NCBI GenBank assembly: GCA_046728155.1
Contig: JBKPDY010000077.1
Location: forward strand, 1-36,758
Reading direction: 5' to 3'
DNA from: CAWDLX01 sp046728155
Lineage (GTDB): Bacteria > Actinomycetota > Actinomycetes > Mycobacteriales > Micromonosporaceae
DNA: 36,758 nucleotides
Positions 23,824 to 34,253 of the stretch are shown in pieces. Numbering within the stretch: position 1 is the first letter of the stretch; each line of letters begins with the position of its first letter. The position numbers were made by a program, and so were the translations under genes. The notes below the pieces were generated by a model. It was not told where the DNA came from and did not search any database. It saw only the letters and a list, made by a program, of their open reading frames with translations.

Positions 23824-23830
23824 CTGGCAC

Positions 23831-24178
23831 GTGGAGACAGAGGCGCTCACCGGAGCCGACCAGAGCATCGACGACTACCAAGCTCTCGCCTTGAAACTCG
23901 ACCGGCTGGGCGACGAGCTGGCCACGATGCGGGTGACGAGCAGGTCGGCCGATGGCTGTGTGACCGCCACCGTTGGGGCCGGCGGCGAGCTCGCCGACGT
24001 GCGCATCGACCCGGAGATAGCCGCGGGGCTCGATTTTTCGGCGGTTGCTGGACGGGTGGTGGAGGCGGCCACACTCGCGGCCGCTGAGGCCCGCGGCCGG
24101 CGAAGGCGGGCCGTCAGCGGCCTGCTCCCTGACCATCTGAGGGCGCTGGCCGCCTCTTCCCTCAGGGACGGTCTGTGA
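23831..24178 (+). CDS. YbaB/EbfC-like protein
   Basis: 115 residues. An N-terminal helix (DYQALALKLDRLGDELATMRV) is followed by the three-strand core typical of YbaB/EbfC proteins (CVTATVGAGGELADVRIDPE), then a C-terminal helix (AVAGRVVEAATLAAAEARGRRRRAV). Canonical members bind DNA as dimers, but divergent copies next to WXG100 genes are common in actinomycetes and their role is not known. GTG 23831 is supported by TAATGT 7 bases upstream; longer upstream frames run back into coaX. The stop overlaps the WXG100-like gene by one base (TGATG). Confidence 0.75.
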   Translation: METEALTGADQSIDDYQALALKLDRLGDELATMRVTSRSADGCVTATVGAGGELADVRIDPEIAAGLDFSAVAGRVVEAATLAAAEARGRRRRAVSGLLPDHLRALAASSLRDGL

Positions 24179-24483
24179 TGGTTGACCCCATCCGTGTCAA
24201 CAGCCACGGGTTACGCGCGGCGCAGCCGATGGTGGCGCAATCAGCCGGTGCCATCCGGGCAACGCTGGGCCAGCTCGTCCGCGCACTCGACGCCGAGGGC
24301 GCCTGCTGGGGCGCCGACGCGACCGGGCAGACGTTCGCGGCCTCCTACGTGCCCGCGATGCAGACCACGCGCCAGGCCTTTGCCGATCTGCACGCCGCCG
24401 TCGACTCGATCGCCGGCTCTCTGCTGATCGCCGCTGACAACGCCGATGCCACCGACAGCCGGGCCGGGAGACGACTCGGGTGA
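24178..24483 (+). CDS. WXG100/ESX-like small helical protein
   Basis: 101 residues, predicted to be two helices joined by a turn: VAQSAGAIRATLGQLVRALDAE, then CWGADATGQTFAASYVPAMQ, then a second helix to about residue 88. The central W-G-A-D turn and the length fit the WXG100/EsxA group in the variant form found beside toxin genes, although the strict W-x-G triplet is W-G-A here. Such proteins are exported by type VII secretion systems or act as partners for larger substrates. No type VII core gene (EccB, EccC, EccD, MycP) is in the window. ATG 24178 was chosen; GTG one codon earlier is possible. Confidence 0.72.
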   Translation: MVDPIRVNSHGLRAAQPMVAQSAGAIRATLGQLVRALDAEGACWGADATGQTFAASYVPAMQTTRQAFADLHAAVDSIAGSLLIAADNADATDSRAGRRLG

Positions 24484-25706
24484 GCGGTCCGATGTTGGCG
24501 GCGCCGGATGACGAGGACCGGGGTGATCCGTCTGTCCCGCGTGTGGCCGACCCTGAGCTGCGAAGCCGCCTGGTCGGGTACCTCGGCCGCGGCTGGCTCG
24601 CCCGGCCCGGCTACCGCACCGACGGCGTTTGGGTATGGCCCGAGTCGCTGGCCGAACGGGTACGCGTCGACGGTGTCGGTCCGCGGCTGGAGTTATTCCG
24701 CCACATTCTCGCCCGCGGTGCACTCCTGCCTCCGGCACTCTCGGCCGAAGCCATGGATGCCGCGGCGTCGGCGACCGTGATTCCCAGGCATCGCGATGCT
24801 CCTCGCGCCGTCTACCGGGCCGCGACGGCCATCGGCGCTGATGCGCCGACCGATCTGCTCCAGATGCGGCCGGCGCCGATCGTAGTGAAGACCGGGGTGG
24901 CGGAGAGTTCCTGGCTGACACCGACAGGCTGGCACGACGCCGATGACATACCGGCCGGCCTCGTCCGACGTTCAGTCCCGGCCCATGATGTCTCGCCAGG
25001 GGTGGCAGGGGCGCTGGCCGATGAGCTGAGCCGTGGGTGGCACTACGAGCTGTTGGCGCACGGACGGGAGTCGATCACGCCAGGCGACGGGCCACGTCCG
25101 GCACGCGTATTCGATTCCATAGGACCTTCAGGAGGGCCCCTGTTCTCGCCCGTCCGTGCCCGCATCGTGGAGCCCGAACGGCGTATGCGGCTCGTCGGTT
25201 ATCTTTCGCAGGCTCCGATGGTGCTCCGAGCGACGGGGCGCATGCCCGATCCGCTCGCCGCTGATGCGGTGCCAAGAGTGCCGCTCAGCTTTCGGACCGA
25301 TGGAGTCTGGGTGTGGTGCGAGGCGTCCGCCTACTACCTGGACACCCGCGGCGTCGCCCCGGAGCTGGAGTTGCTCTGCCACATCGAGGAACAGGCGTGC
25401 ATCCTGCCCGGCGCGGTGGCCGAGGATGTGGTGCGGCAGGCCGGCGTTCGTGCACAGCAGGCCGGCATTCTCGCCCAGCGACCGGCCGTCCCCCTTCGGC
25501 CCACGGTTGCCAGGTATTTCACCCATGTCTCGGGTGCGCTGTTCCGCCGATGGGACTCGCTTTCCAGGCCCGATGTACTCGACACCGATCTTCGGTGGCG
25601 CCGGTGCGCCGGCGACTGGACGCTGCCGTGGCACGAACTCGTCGAGATCAGCGAGGCGGACGCCGCTCGTGCGGTCGACGCCCGCTGGGCCCTGGTCGCG
25701 AACTGA
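24480..25706 (+). CDS. Toxin-locus protein with duplicated RTDGVWVW domain
   Basis: 408 residues, apparently soluble. Two related segments are visible: residues about 30-95 (LVGYLGRGW .. RTDGVWVWPES .. GPRLELFRHILARGALLPP) and about 237-320 (LVGYLSQAP .. RTDGVWVWCEAS .. APELELLCHIEEQACILPG). RTDGVWVW is identical in both (46-53, 272-279). Between them lies a region of about 140 residues; a further C-terminal piece has RWALVAN at the end. Proteins with this motif accompany WXG100-type toxin genes in actinomycetes, but I know no proven function; immunity or chaperone roles for the next gene product are guesses. The GTG overlaps the WXG100 stop by 4 bases. Confidence 0.7.
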   Translation: MSGPMLAAPDDEDRGDPSVPRVADPELRSRLVGYLGRGWLARPGYRTDGVWVWPESLAERVRVDGVGPRLELFRHILARGALLPPALSAEAMDAAASATVIPRHRDAPRAVYRAATAIGADAPTDLLQMRPAPIVVKTGVAESSWLTPTGWHDADDIPAGLVRRSVPAHDVSPGVAGALADELSRGWHYELLAHGRESITPGDGPRPARVFDSIGPSGGPLFSPVRARIVEPERRMRLVGYLSQAPMVLRATGRMPDPLAADAVPRVPLSFRTDGVWVWCEASAYYLDTRGVAPELELLCHIEEQACILPGAVAEDVVRQAGVRAQQAGILAQRPAVPLRPTVARYFTHVSGALFRRWDSLSRPDVLDTDLRWRRCAGDWTLPWHELVEISEADAARAVDARWALVAN

Positions 25707-25724
25707 GACCGGGACTACCCAGCC

Positions 25725-27896
25725 GTGACCCTCACCCTGCCGTCATATCTCGACGAAGCTAAGTACATCGTTGGATTTGAGTTCCCGCAAGCCGACGAGG
25801 ACGCGCTGCGCCGTTGTGCCCAGGCGTGGCGAACGGCTGCCGGTGGTGCCCGGGCGGTGCAGGGCGAAAGCGCACCGGTCGGAGGACGAGTCGACAGAGC
25901 TCTCGGCGGAGAATCGGGAGCGGCATTCCAATCCGTATGGCAGCAAGTGGCCCGGCCCGACTCCGGGTTCCTCGACCAACTCGCGCGGGCCTGCGATCAG
26001 ATGGCCAACGCCTGTGAGCATGCGGCCGTCGAAGTCGAGTACGCCAAGTACGAGTTCATCGGTGCGTTGGCGCTCCTCGCCGGTACCCTCGCCGTCCTGG
26101 TTGCGCTGCTCTTCGCCGGCGGGCTCTCCGCCGGCGGGATCCCGATAGCCGTCGCGACCGCTCAGACGACGATCCGCGCTGTCCTCACCCGACTGATCGC
26201 CTCGGTAGTTGTGGCCGAGATGTACTCCCTCGGCCTGGACGCTCTCGGCCAGGGGATTCAGCTGCTCGCCGGCCACCGGAGACGCTGGGACTGGGCCAAG
26301 ACCGGACGCGCCGCCGAGGACGGAGCAATCTACGGTGTCGTCAACGCCGGGACGTTCGGCCTCGCCGGGAAAGCCGCACCGAGGCTCCTCCGGACGCTCA
26401 CCGGACGGACGATCGTCGCCGGTGTCGCCGGCGCCTCGGGCACCGGGACCAGCGCGGCCATCCATGGCGACGTTCCCACCGGGAAGGACTTCCTGTTATC
26501 CCTCTCGTCCGGCCTGGCGCAAGGCGTTCCGGACGGCGTCCACGGTCGGCTCGAGGCCGCCGATTCACATGTCCGGGTGTCCGTCACGGGACTCGACCGG
26601 TTCGAGGAGTCCACTGTGGACGGCCTGGCTGGTCTCAGTGAGCGGCGCGAGCTGAGCGCTCCGGACGGTACGGTTCTGGCCCGGTCGACCATCCCCGATG
26701 ACCAGGACATGACGCGGCGGCCGACGGACGCGTCGGCGGCGATCGCGCTCGACAGAGCGCACGCCGACACAACGCCACGTGCCGGGGCGCGGGTCGTCGA
26801 GCCCGTGGCCGTCCTAGGGCCATCTGACCGCACGGCTGGTCCGGACAACACAACGGGATTCGCGCACCTGGCCACTCTTGCCGGGTCAGACCCGCCGAGG
26901 GAGGTCGTCGCCACGCCAGAGGGTGCCGCGCCACCGGCGACCGCCGGTGGTCCGGCATCGGCAAGCCCGTCCGGCTTCGGGCACGCCGGCAGCACCGAAA
27001 GCCATGCGACATTGACATCCGAGGCATCGCCGGACGAGCAGTCGCCGCCTCGACCGGCGGCGGTGGAACATCCCGACGCGGGTCGGACCGGCGAGGCGGC
27101 GGCGCTAGCACCTCCCGACAGGGGTCCGACCGGCGAGATGCCGGCGTCCCCGGCCGCTTCAAGTTCGGTTATCCCCTGGCGCCACGGCGACGGTCCTGCG
27201 CCGGTGTCGGCAGCCGACGCCGTTCGAGTCTCCACATCGGATACCCGTGTCGCCGGGGAGGTCGCGTCCGCGCCAGGGCCGGGACCGTTCCCGCAGCTCG
27301 CCGACGAGGAGGTGCACGATCTCGTCTATGGCAACGTCTTCGCGACAGACGCCGGCCTGGCGTTCTACGCCGACGGTGACTCGACGCGGGACTTCGCCCG
27401 CGCCGTGGAACCGACGCCCGGCTACGTCACGCTCGACCTCCATGGTGCTACGGACGGCTTTTACATTGACGGGCACCGGCTCACACCGGAGCAGTTCGCC
27501 CGGTCGCTGCGTGAACTGTACGCCGACGGCGTCCTCGATCTGCCGGAAGGAGCCGGCGTCAAGCTCCTCTCCTGCGACACGGCCTTCGGGGGCGACGGCT
27601 CGCCCGCGGCGAAACTGGCCCGGGCGCTGGGTGTAGAGGTCATAGCACCCGACCGCGTGGTGTGGACGTCCATGGCGGGCCTGGAGATCGTCTCGTCACC
27701 GATGCTGCTCGGCGGCTACATCATCCCGACCTACCCGCCCGACGGCGGGTGGCACCGGTTCGCTCCGAACGGCGACGAGCTCGGGCTCTCCTTCGATCCG
27801 GGTTACCACGGTCCACCGGTCAACGGGAACCAGCCGCTGAGCCAGTTCGAGGCGGCGTCGTCCGACCGGCTCGGCCATGCCGACGTGACCCGATGA
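25725..27896 (+). CDS. CpnT-like WXG100-fused protein with putative caspase-like C-terminal domain
   Basis: 723 residues. Residues 1-110 form a helical WXG100-like N-terminus (ADEDALRRCAQAWRTAAGGARAV; GGESGAAFQSVW), like the N-domain of CpnT. Residues about 111-250 carry long hydrophobic, glycine-rich helices. Residues about 310-520 are a Pro/Ala/Thr/Ser-rich linker. The C-terminal domain (about 525-723) contains GYVTLDLHGATDGFYIDGHRLTPEQFA (H573) and VKLLSCDTAFGG (C617), followed by LARALGVEVIAPDRVVWTS. This His..Cys arrangement resembles clan CD cysteine peptidases (caspase/C80-like) of polymorphic toxins. It could be a self-processing domain or the effector itself. The gene starts 18 bases after its neighbour with only a weak ribosome binding site. 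Confidence 0.72.
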   Translation: MTLTLPSYLDEAKYIVGFEFPQADEDALRRCAQAWRTAAGGARAVQGESAPVGGRVDRALGGESGAAFQSVWQQVARPDSGFLDQLARACDQMANACEHAAVEVEYAKYEFIGALALLAGTLAVLVALLFAGGLSAGGIPIAVATAQTTIRAVLTRLIASVVVAEMYSLGLDALGQGIQLLAGHRRRWDWAKTGRAAEDGAIYGVVNAGTFGLAGKAAPRLLRTLTGRTIVAGVAGASGTGTSAAIHGDVPTGKDFLLSLSSGLAQGVPDGVHGRLEAADSHVRVSVTGLDRFEESTVDGLAGLSERRELSAPDGTVLARSTIPDDQDMTRRPTDASAAIALDRAHADTTPRAGARVVEPVAVLGPSDRTAGPDNTTGFAHLATLAGSDPPREVVATPEGAAPPATAGGPASASPSGFGHAGSTESHATLTSEASPDEQSPPRPAAVEHPDAGRTGEAAALAPPDRGPTGEMPASPAASSSVIPWRHGDGPAPVSAADAVRVSTSDTRVAGEVASAPGPGPFPQLADEEVHDLVYGNVFATDAGLAFYADGDSTRDFARAVEPTPGYVTLDLHGATDGFYIDGHRLTPEQFARSLRELYADGVLDLPEGAGVKLLSCDTAFGGDGSPAAKLARALGVEVIAPDRVVWTSMAGLEIVSSPMLLGGYIIPTYPPDGGWHRFAPNGDELGLSFDPGYHGPPVNGNQPLSQFEAASSDRLGHADVTR

Positions 27897-27913
27897 TGAC
27901 CGCCACGATGGCC

Positions 27914-28684
27914 TCAACGGCGTACCGCGCGGAACACGCGGGTCAGGTACGGGAGGAGGAACCCTGCCCGCCCGGCCAGATCCGGATGGCTTCTGGCCAA
28001 CTCCCGAACCGCTCCCTCGAGCTCGCCCTGCCGTTCCGGGGTCGCGGTGAGGTAGTACGACCGGGTGTGTAGCAGCGCTACCAGGCCGTCAAGGCTGGTC
28101 GGCACGGCGTGGTGGTAGACACCCAACTCGACCCGCGTGAATCGGTCCCCGAAGTCAATTCCGCGGCCGCCCTCGGCTCCCATGTCCGAAGGCCCACGAT
28201 CCCCCTCGACGATCCGGGAATACGCTGAAACCCAATTCCGGGACTCGTCGCGTTCGTTCCAGATCGCCGCGAAGGTCCCGCCCGACCGGATGACCCGGGC
28301 CAGCTCAGCGTTCGCCCGCTCCGGGTCGAACCAGTGGTACGCCTGTCCAGCTACGGCCGCATCGAGATCTCGATCATCGAACGGCAGCTCCTCGGCGGTA
28401 CCGGGCACCACCTCCACTCCTGGCGTGGTCGCCTTCAGCCGCTCCCGCATCAGCATGTCGGGCTCGACCGCAACGACATCCTGGCCCAGACCGAGGATCA
28501 CCCGCGTCAGGATCCCGGTTCCGGCGCCGATATCGGCCACTTGCCACCGACCGGGCCCGAGAGGGGCGATTGCCCAGGCAACAGCTTCACTGGGGTAGGT
28601 GGGACGGATGCGGTCGTAGAGATCGGCTGCCGGGCCGAATGAGGAAGCCCGTTGGTGTCGCCGCTGCGGGCTCATTGATTCCAT
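27914..28684 (-). CDS. Class I SAM-dependent methyltransferase
   Basis: 256 residues. The N-terminus (FGPAADLYDRIRPTYP) is typical of the Methyltransf_11/UbiE-like group. SAM motif I is VADIGAGTGILT, motif II is DVVAVEPD, and AEELPFDDRDLDAAVAGQAYHWFD follows. The C-terminal third has LLHTRSYYLTATPERQ. The substrate cannot be predicted. ATG 28684 is supported by TACGGT 6 bases upstream; an ATG three codons later is possible. It converges on the caspase-like protein gene with a 17-base gap and no obvious terminator. Confidence 0.88.
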   Translation of the reverse strand: MESMSPQRRHQRASSFGPAADLYDRIRPTYPSEAVAWAIAPLGPGRWQVADIGAGTGILTRVILGLGQDVVAVEPDMLMRERLKATTPGVEVVPGTAEELPFDDRDLDAAVAGQAYHWFDPERANAELARVIRSGGTFAAIWNERDESRNWVSAYSRIVEGDRGPSDMGAEGGRGIDFGDRFTRVELGVYHHAVPTSLDGLVALLHTRSYYLTATPERQGELEGAVRELARSHPDLAGRAGFLLPYLTRVFRAVRR

Positions 28685-28690
28685 CGGGCC

Positions 28691-28696
28691 ACCGTA
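28691..28696 (-). promoter_or_regulatory. Putative leaderless -10 (TACGGT) for the methyltransferase
   Basis: On the minus strand TACGGT ends 6 bases before ATG 28684. GGTGG within it is a poor alternative Shine-Dalgarno. Confidence 0.4.
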
Positions 28697-29217
28697 TGCC
28701 CGCAACTCGCGGCCGACTGCAGCTACGCGTACTGACCAAAGACCCGATGCCCGCCGGCATCAAGACTCGCCCTGCCGGCCATTCCCGCAGCCCGCAATCG
28801 GGGCGTGAAGTCATGCGGCCCGAATTGTGACCAATGCCACCCATTCAGGACAGCATCCGTCACCGCGTCGAGGGCGCCAAATGGCGCGCCGGTGGCCACT
28901 GTGGTCGCATTGTTCAAGGGGTCGATCAGGTCGGCTGGCCAGGGCGCTGCCGGCCGCCGTCGCGGTCAGGGTTCGCCATTCAAAGGGGCTGGTGGCGAGA
29001 ATGCGCCGCCCCGCCTGAATTGAAGCCCGGCCGAGACCCATGTGGCATCCTCCGCGGATTCAGTCGCAGAGTCCAATTTCGCGTTATCGGTAGGGCAAGC
29101 GTCACTCTGCGCGACCTCTCTCAGAAATATGCCCGTCGGGGCGCTCGTCGGCCCGATATGCGTTAAAGTTTGCGCACCCCTGAAAGGCGAGCTTGCGCGA
29201 AGAAGGGAATCTGTCGG
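28697..29217. other. Long intergenic region upstream of lsr2
   Basis: About 520 bases between divergent genes. Short open frames on both strands lack start signals and motifs. The right half is less GC-rich, with stretches such as CAATTTCGCGTTATCGG and AGAAATATG, as expected upstream of a nucleoid protein that binds AT-rich DNA, possibly its own promoter. I see no RNA gene. Confidence 0.45.
29164..29169 (+). promoter_or_regulatory. Candidate -10 (TAAAGT) for lsr2
   Basis: TAAAGT lies 48 bases before the lsr2 GTG. No good -35 is visible. The leader would include GAAGGG about 12 bases before the start. Confidence 0.3.
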
Positions 29218-29565
29218 GTGGCCAAGGAAGTTTTCACCAAGCTCATCGACGACCTCGACGGCGGAGAGGCGCACGAGACCGTGAAGTTCGAGCTCGACGG
29301 TCTTTCATACGAGATCGACCTGTCGACAAAGAACGCCACGAAGCTGCGCTCCGTTCTCGCGCCCTATCTGGAAGTCGGCACGCGAGTGACCGGCCGCAGC
29401 TCGACCCCGGCCCGCGGCGGGCGCGCCCGTGGAGCCGTGGCCGGCGAGCGCGACCAGAACAAGGCGATCCGCGCATGGGCTCGGCGCAAGGGCCTGCCGG
29501 TCGCCCCGCGTGGGCGGATCAAGCAGGAGATCGTCGACCAGTACCACCGGGAGGCCGGCCGCTGA
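29218..29565 (+). CDS. lsr2: Lsr2 nucleoid-associated protein
   Basis: 115 residues. Lsr2 is the actinobacterial H-NS-like silencer that coats AT-rich and foreign DNA. The N-terminal oligomerisation domain reads AKEVFTKLIDDLDGGEAHETVKF and ELDGLSYEIDLSTKNATKLR, nearly identical to the family. After a basic linker (ARGGRARGAVAGERDQ) the DNA-binding domain has AIRAWARRKGLPVAPRGRIKQEIVDQYH, with the AT-hook-like R-G-R that enters the minor groove. GTG 29218 gives the standard VAKEVF start with GAAGGG upstream. Its place before clpC is the actinobacterial norm, but lysS, usually just before it, is absent. Confidence 0.97.
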   Translation: MAKEVFTKLIDDLDGGEAHETVKFELDGLSYEIDLSTKNATKLRSVLAPYLEVGTRVTGRSSTPARGGRARGAVAGERDQNKAIRAWARRKGLPVAPRGRIKQEIVDQYHREAGR

Positions 29566-29856
29566 TCCTTTCCCAGGGGAACCAGGCGGCCTCCGATCAA
29601 CGCGAACCCTCATTTCGCTCTGCGCGTACTGCTCTGCCCGATCAACTGTGGGCGCGTCTCGACCGACCTCCTCGACGGCCTTTGTAGGCTTGTGGGCGAT
29701 TTTTTGTCGCGCTCGGCGATCCGATTCCGACCGTGATGAGCAACGCGTACCCAACGGAGCTCGCGGCCGGGTCGGGCGTCGGCGATAGAGTTGGAGGCAT
29801 CCAAGGCCCGCAAGGCGCGGCCGACGCGACCGCGGTGCAGTGAGGAGCACGAGGGA
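29566..29856. other. lsr2-clpC intergenic region
   Basis: About 290 bases presumably holding the clpC promoter. A small GCGA-TTTTTTG-TCGC hairpin lies near 29697-29711. I could not recognise a convincing HspR or ClgR operator or a paired -35/-10. Confidence 0.4.
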
Positions 29857-32412
<2,556 letters not shown>

Positions 32413-32430
32413 ATCGCCGGGCGACTGAAC

Positions 32431-32462
32431 CAGGGGGCGGCTGCGCAAGCACCCGCCCCCTG
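32431..32462 (+). terminator. Hairpin terminator after clpC
   Basis: CAGGGGGCGG and CCGCCCCCTG form a perfect 10-base-pair stem around a 12-base loop. There is no T-run, as in many actinobacterial terminators. It lies between the convergent clpC and mutY genes and may serve both. Confidence 0.75.
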
Positions 32463-32550
32463 TGTGTGGCCTGGGGAGTCCCAGGCCCGCTATGGGGGAC
32501 TCCACTTGACCCAGCCGCCCGGGCAATGCACCGAACAGGGCGGCGCCTTG

Positions 32551-33462
32551 TCACGGGAGGGCGTAGCGACCCTTTCGGCGTACGACCAGACCGTCGGCCA
32601 GCAGGCTCTCCAGCGTCCGTTCGCGTTGAGCGGCGTCGGGCCACGTCTGGTCGAGCCGGACCCTGGAAACGCCGGTACTGGCGTCACGCAGCACGGCCAA
32701 CATCAAGCCGCGCACGTACCGGTCGGTTCCGACGTACCCCGGTGCGGGTTTGACCGCGCCGCCACCAGCGCGTCTGACGCCGTCGACGCGGACACCCGTT
32801 GAGCTCCCGTCGCCAGCCTCGCCACCCGTGGCGTGCCACGCGCAGACCGGCCGGAGTGGACACTCGCGACACCTCGGCAATCGGGCGCTACACACCAACG
32901 CCCCGAGTTCCATCAGGGCGACGCTCGCTCGGGCCGCCGCGGCGGGCGCGGCGGGCAGGAGGGCGGTGACGCGGGCGAGGTCGCCGGCGGTCGTGGAGAC
33001 GCCGCCCTGGGCGAGACCGGATACGGCTCGCGCGACCAGGCGCCGGACGTTGGTATCGACGACCGGGTGCCGTTGGCCGTACGCGAAAACGGCGACCGCC
33101 CGCGCGGTGTAGGGGCCGACGCCGGGCAGGCCGGCGAGATCAACGATCTCGGCCGGGACACGACCGCTGAATGAGCACGTGATCGCGACCGCGGTGCGAT
33201 GCAGGCGAAGGGCCCGGCGTGGATAACCAAGTCGTCCCCAGGCCCGGATCGCGTCCCCAGGCGTCGCCGTCGCCAGATCGCTCGGGCGTGGCCAGCGCTT
33301 CATCCACTGCCCCCAAACCGGCTCGACCCGCGCCACCGGCGTCTGCTGGAGCATCACCTCGCTCACCAGCACGCCCCATGCGCTGGTGCCTGGGCGGCGC
33401 CAGGGCAGGTCACGAGCGTTACCCTCGTACCAGCCAATGGCGCGTTCCGCGAGCGTGACCAT
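32551..33462 (-). CDS. mutY: A/G-specific adenine DNA glycosylase
   Basis: 303 residues. It removes adenine mispaired with 8-oxoguanine. The catalytic Glu35 is in SEVMLQQT, the helix-hairpin-helix is LAGLPGVGPYTARAV, and the catalytic Asp136 is in VDTNVRRLV. The 4Fe-4S ligands follow the C-x6-C-x2-C-x5-C spacing (C191, C198, C201, C207). The C-terminal part is short, without a full NUDIX-like 8-oxoG-sensing domain, as in M. tuberculosis MutY of similar length. ATG 33462 begins the conserved sequence; longer upstream frames lack family similarity. Confidence 0.94.
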   Translation of the reverse strand: MVTLAERAIGWYEGNARDLPWRRPGTSAWGVLVSEVMLQQTPVARVEPVWGQWMKRWPRPSDLATATPGDAIRAWGRLGYPRRALRLHRTAVAITCSFSGRVPAEIVDLAGLPGVGPYTARAVAVFAYGQRHPVVDTNVRRLVARAVSGLAQGGVSTTAGDLARVTALLPAAPAAAARASVALMELGALVCSARLPRCRECPLRPVCAWHATGGEAGDGSSTGVRVDGVRRAGGGAVKPAPGYVGTDRYVRGLMLAVLRDASTGVSRVRLDQTWPDAAQRERTLESLLADGLVVRRKGRYALP

Positions 33463-33567
33463 CGACCCGATCCTGCCACGACCCGCGCCGGCGACCGAAT
33501 AGTCCACTGTGGAAGTTCCAGCCTGACGCGGTCGGCGCGTCGCGGAGACCGGCCTCGCCGTGCCTAC

Positions 33568-33573
33568 TACCGT
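33568..33573 (+). promoter_or_regulatory. Putative near-leaderless -10 (TACCGT) for the 33582 gene
   Basis: TACCGT ends 8 bases before ATG 33582. The GAGGG between them is too close to the start to be a normal ribosome binding site. Confidence 0.4.
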
Positions 33574-33581
33574 GAGGGTCC

Positions 33582-34250
33582 ATGCGGCTGACCGTTGGCC
33601 CACTTCCCCCCGCCGTCTACTGGCGGCGGCGGGCCGTCGTCCTCGTCGGGCTCGCGGTCGTTACCCTCATCGTCGCGTACGCATGCGGCGGCTCGTCGTC
33701 GGATGCGAACCCCGGCGCCGCGGGCGGCCACCAGAGTCCAACCCAGACGAGTACCTTGCTGCATCCGACGATCGGACGGAGCCCGACCCCGACACGCACG
33801 CCGACTCCGACGGCGTTCACGCTTCCGCAGACCCAGGAGACCGGTTCCTGCGCCGACGACGAGATCGGCCTGACCGCGTCGGCGAACCCGGCGAGCGTGA
33901 TCCGCGGTGGCTCCGTCGCGTTCACGATCACCATCAAGAACATCTCGAACCGCCGCTGCTCGCGCGATATCGGCGCTGCACCACAGGAGCTGATCCTGTA
34001 CGACGCCAGCGGCACGACGGTCATCTGGTCGTCGGATGACTGCAGTACGGATCACAGCCAGGATGTGCAGACGCTCGCACCCGGCCAGACCCGCGCCTTC
34101 ACCCTGACCTGGGACGGCCGTCGAAGCCGTTCGGGAGCCGGCACGACGACCTGCGGCGACGCCACCGTGGCCGATCCGGCCGATTACCAGCTCGTAGCGC
34201 GGTTGGGCCAGAAGAAGAGCGAGCCGTTCATTCTGCACATCACGGCTTGA
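33582..34250 (+). CDS. Membrane-anchored or secreted protein with Thr/Pro linker and Ig-like domain
   Basis: 222 residues. A basic stretch (YWRRR) and a hydrophobic helix (about 18-34) lead to a cysteine (C35, YACGG) that could be a lipid anchor, although the lipobox is poor. A Ser/Thr/Pro linker (about 45-85, PTPTRTPTPTAF) is followed by a beta-rich domain (about 88-222) with ASVIRGGSVAFTITIKNISNRRC and LAPGQTRAFTLTWDGRR, like DUF4232 or BsuPI-type extracellular domains. It has four further cysteines, likely two disulphides. Proteins of this plan occur between mutY and disA in related genomes; the function is unknown. It converges with disA, 3 bases apart. Confidence 0.75.
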   Translation: MRLTVGPLPPAVYWRRRAVVLVGLAVVTLIVAYACGGSSSDANPGAAGGHQSPTQTSTLLHPTIGRSPTPTRTPTPTAFTLPQTQETGSCADDEIGLTASANPASVIRGGSVAFTITIKNISNRRCSRDIGAAPQELILYDASGTTVIWSSDDCSTDHSQDVQTLAPGQTRAFTLTWDGRRSRSGAGTTTCGDATVADPADYQLVARLGQKKSEPFILHITA

Positions 34251-34253
34251 CGG

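Noticed and set aside
28723..28917. 64-residue minus-strand frame upstream of the methyltransferase
   Set aside because: No ribosome binding site, promoter or recognisable motif; probably chance.
33567..34238. 223-residue minus-strand frame opposite the secreted protein gene
   Set aside because: The plus-strand frame has an N-terminal helix, linker and Ig-like domain; the reverse frame has only Arg/Gly-rich sequence.
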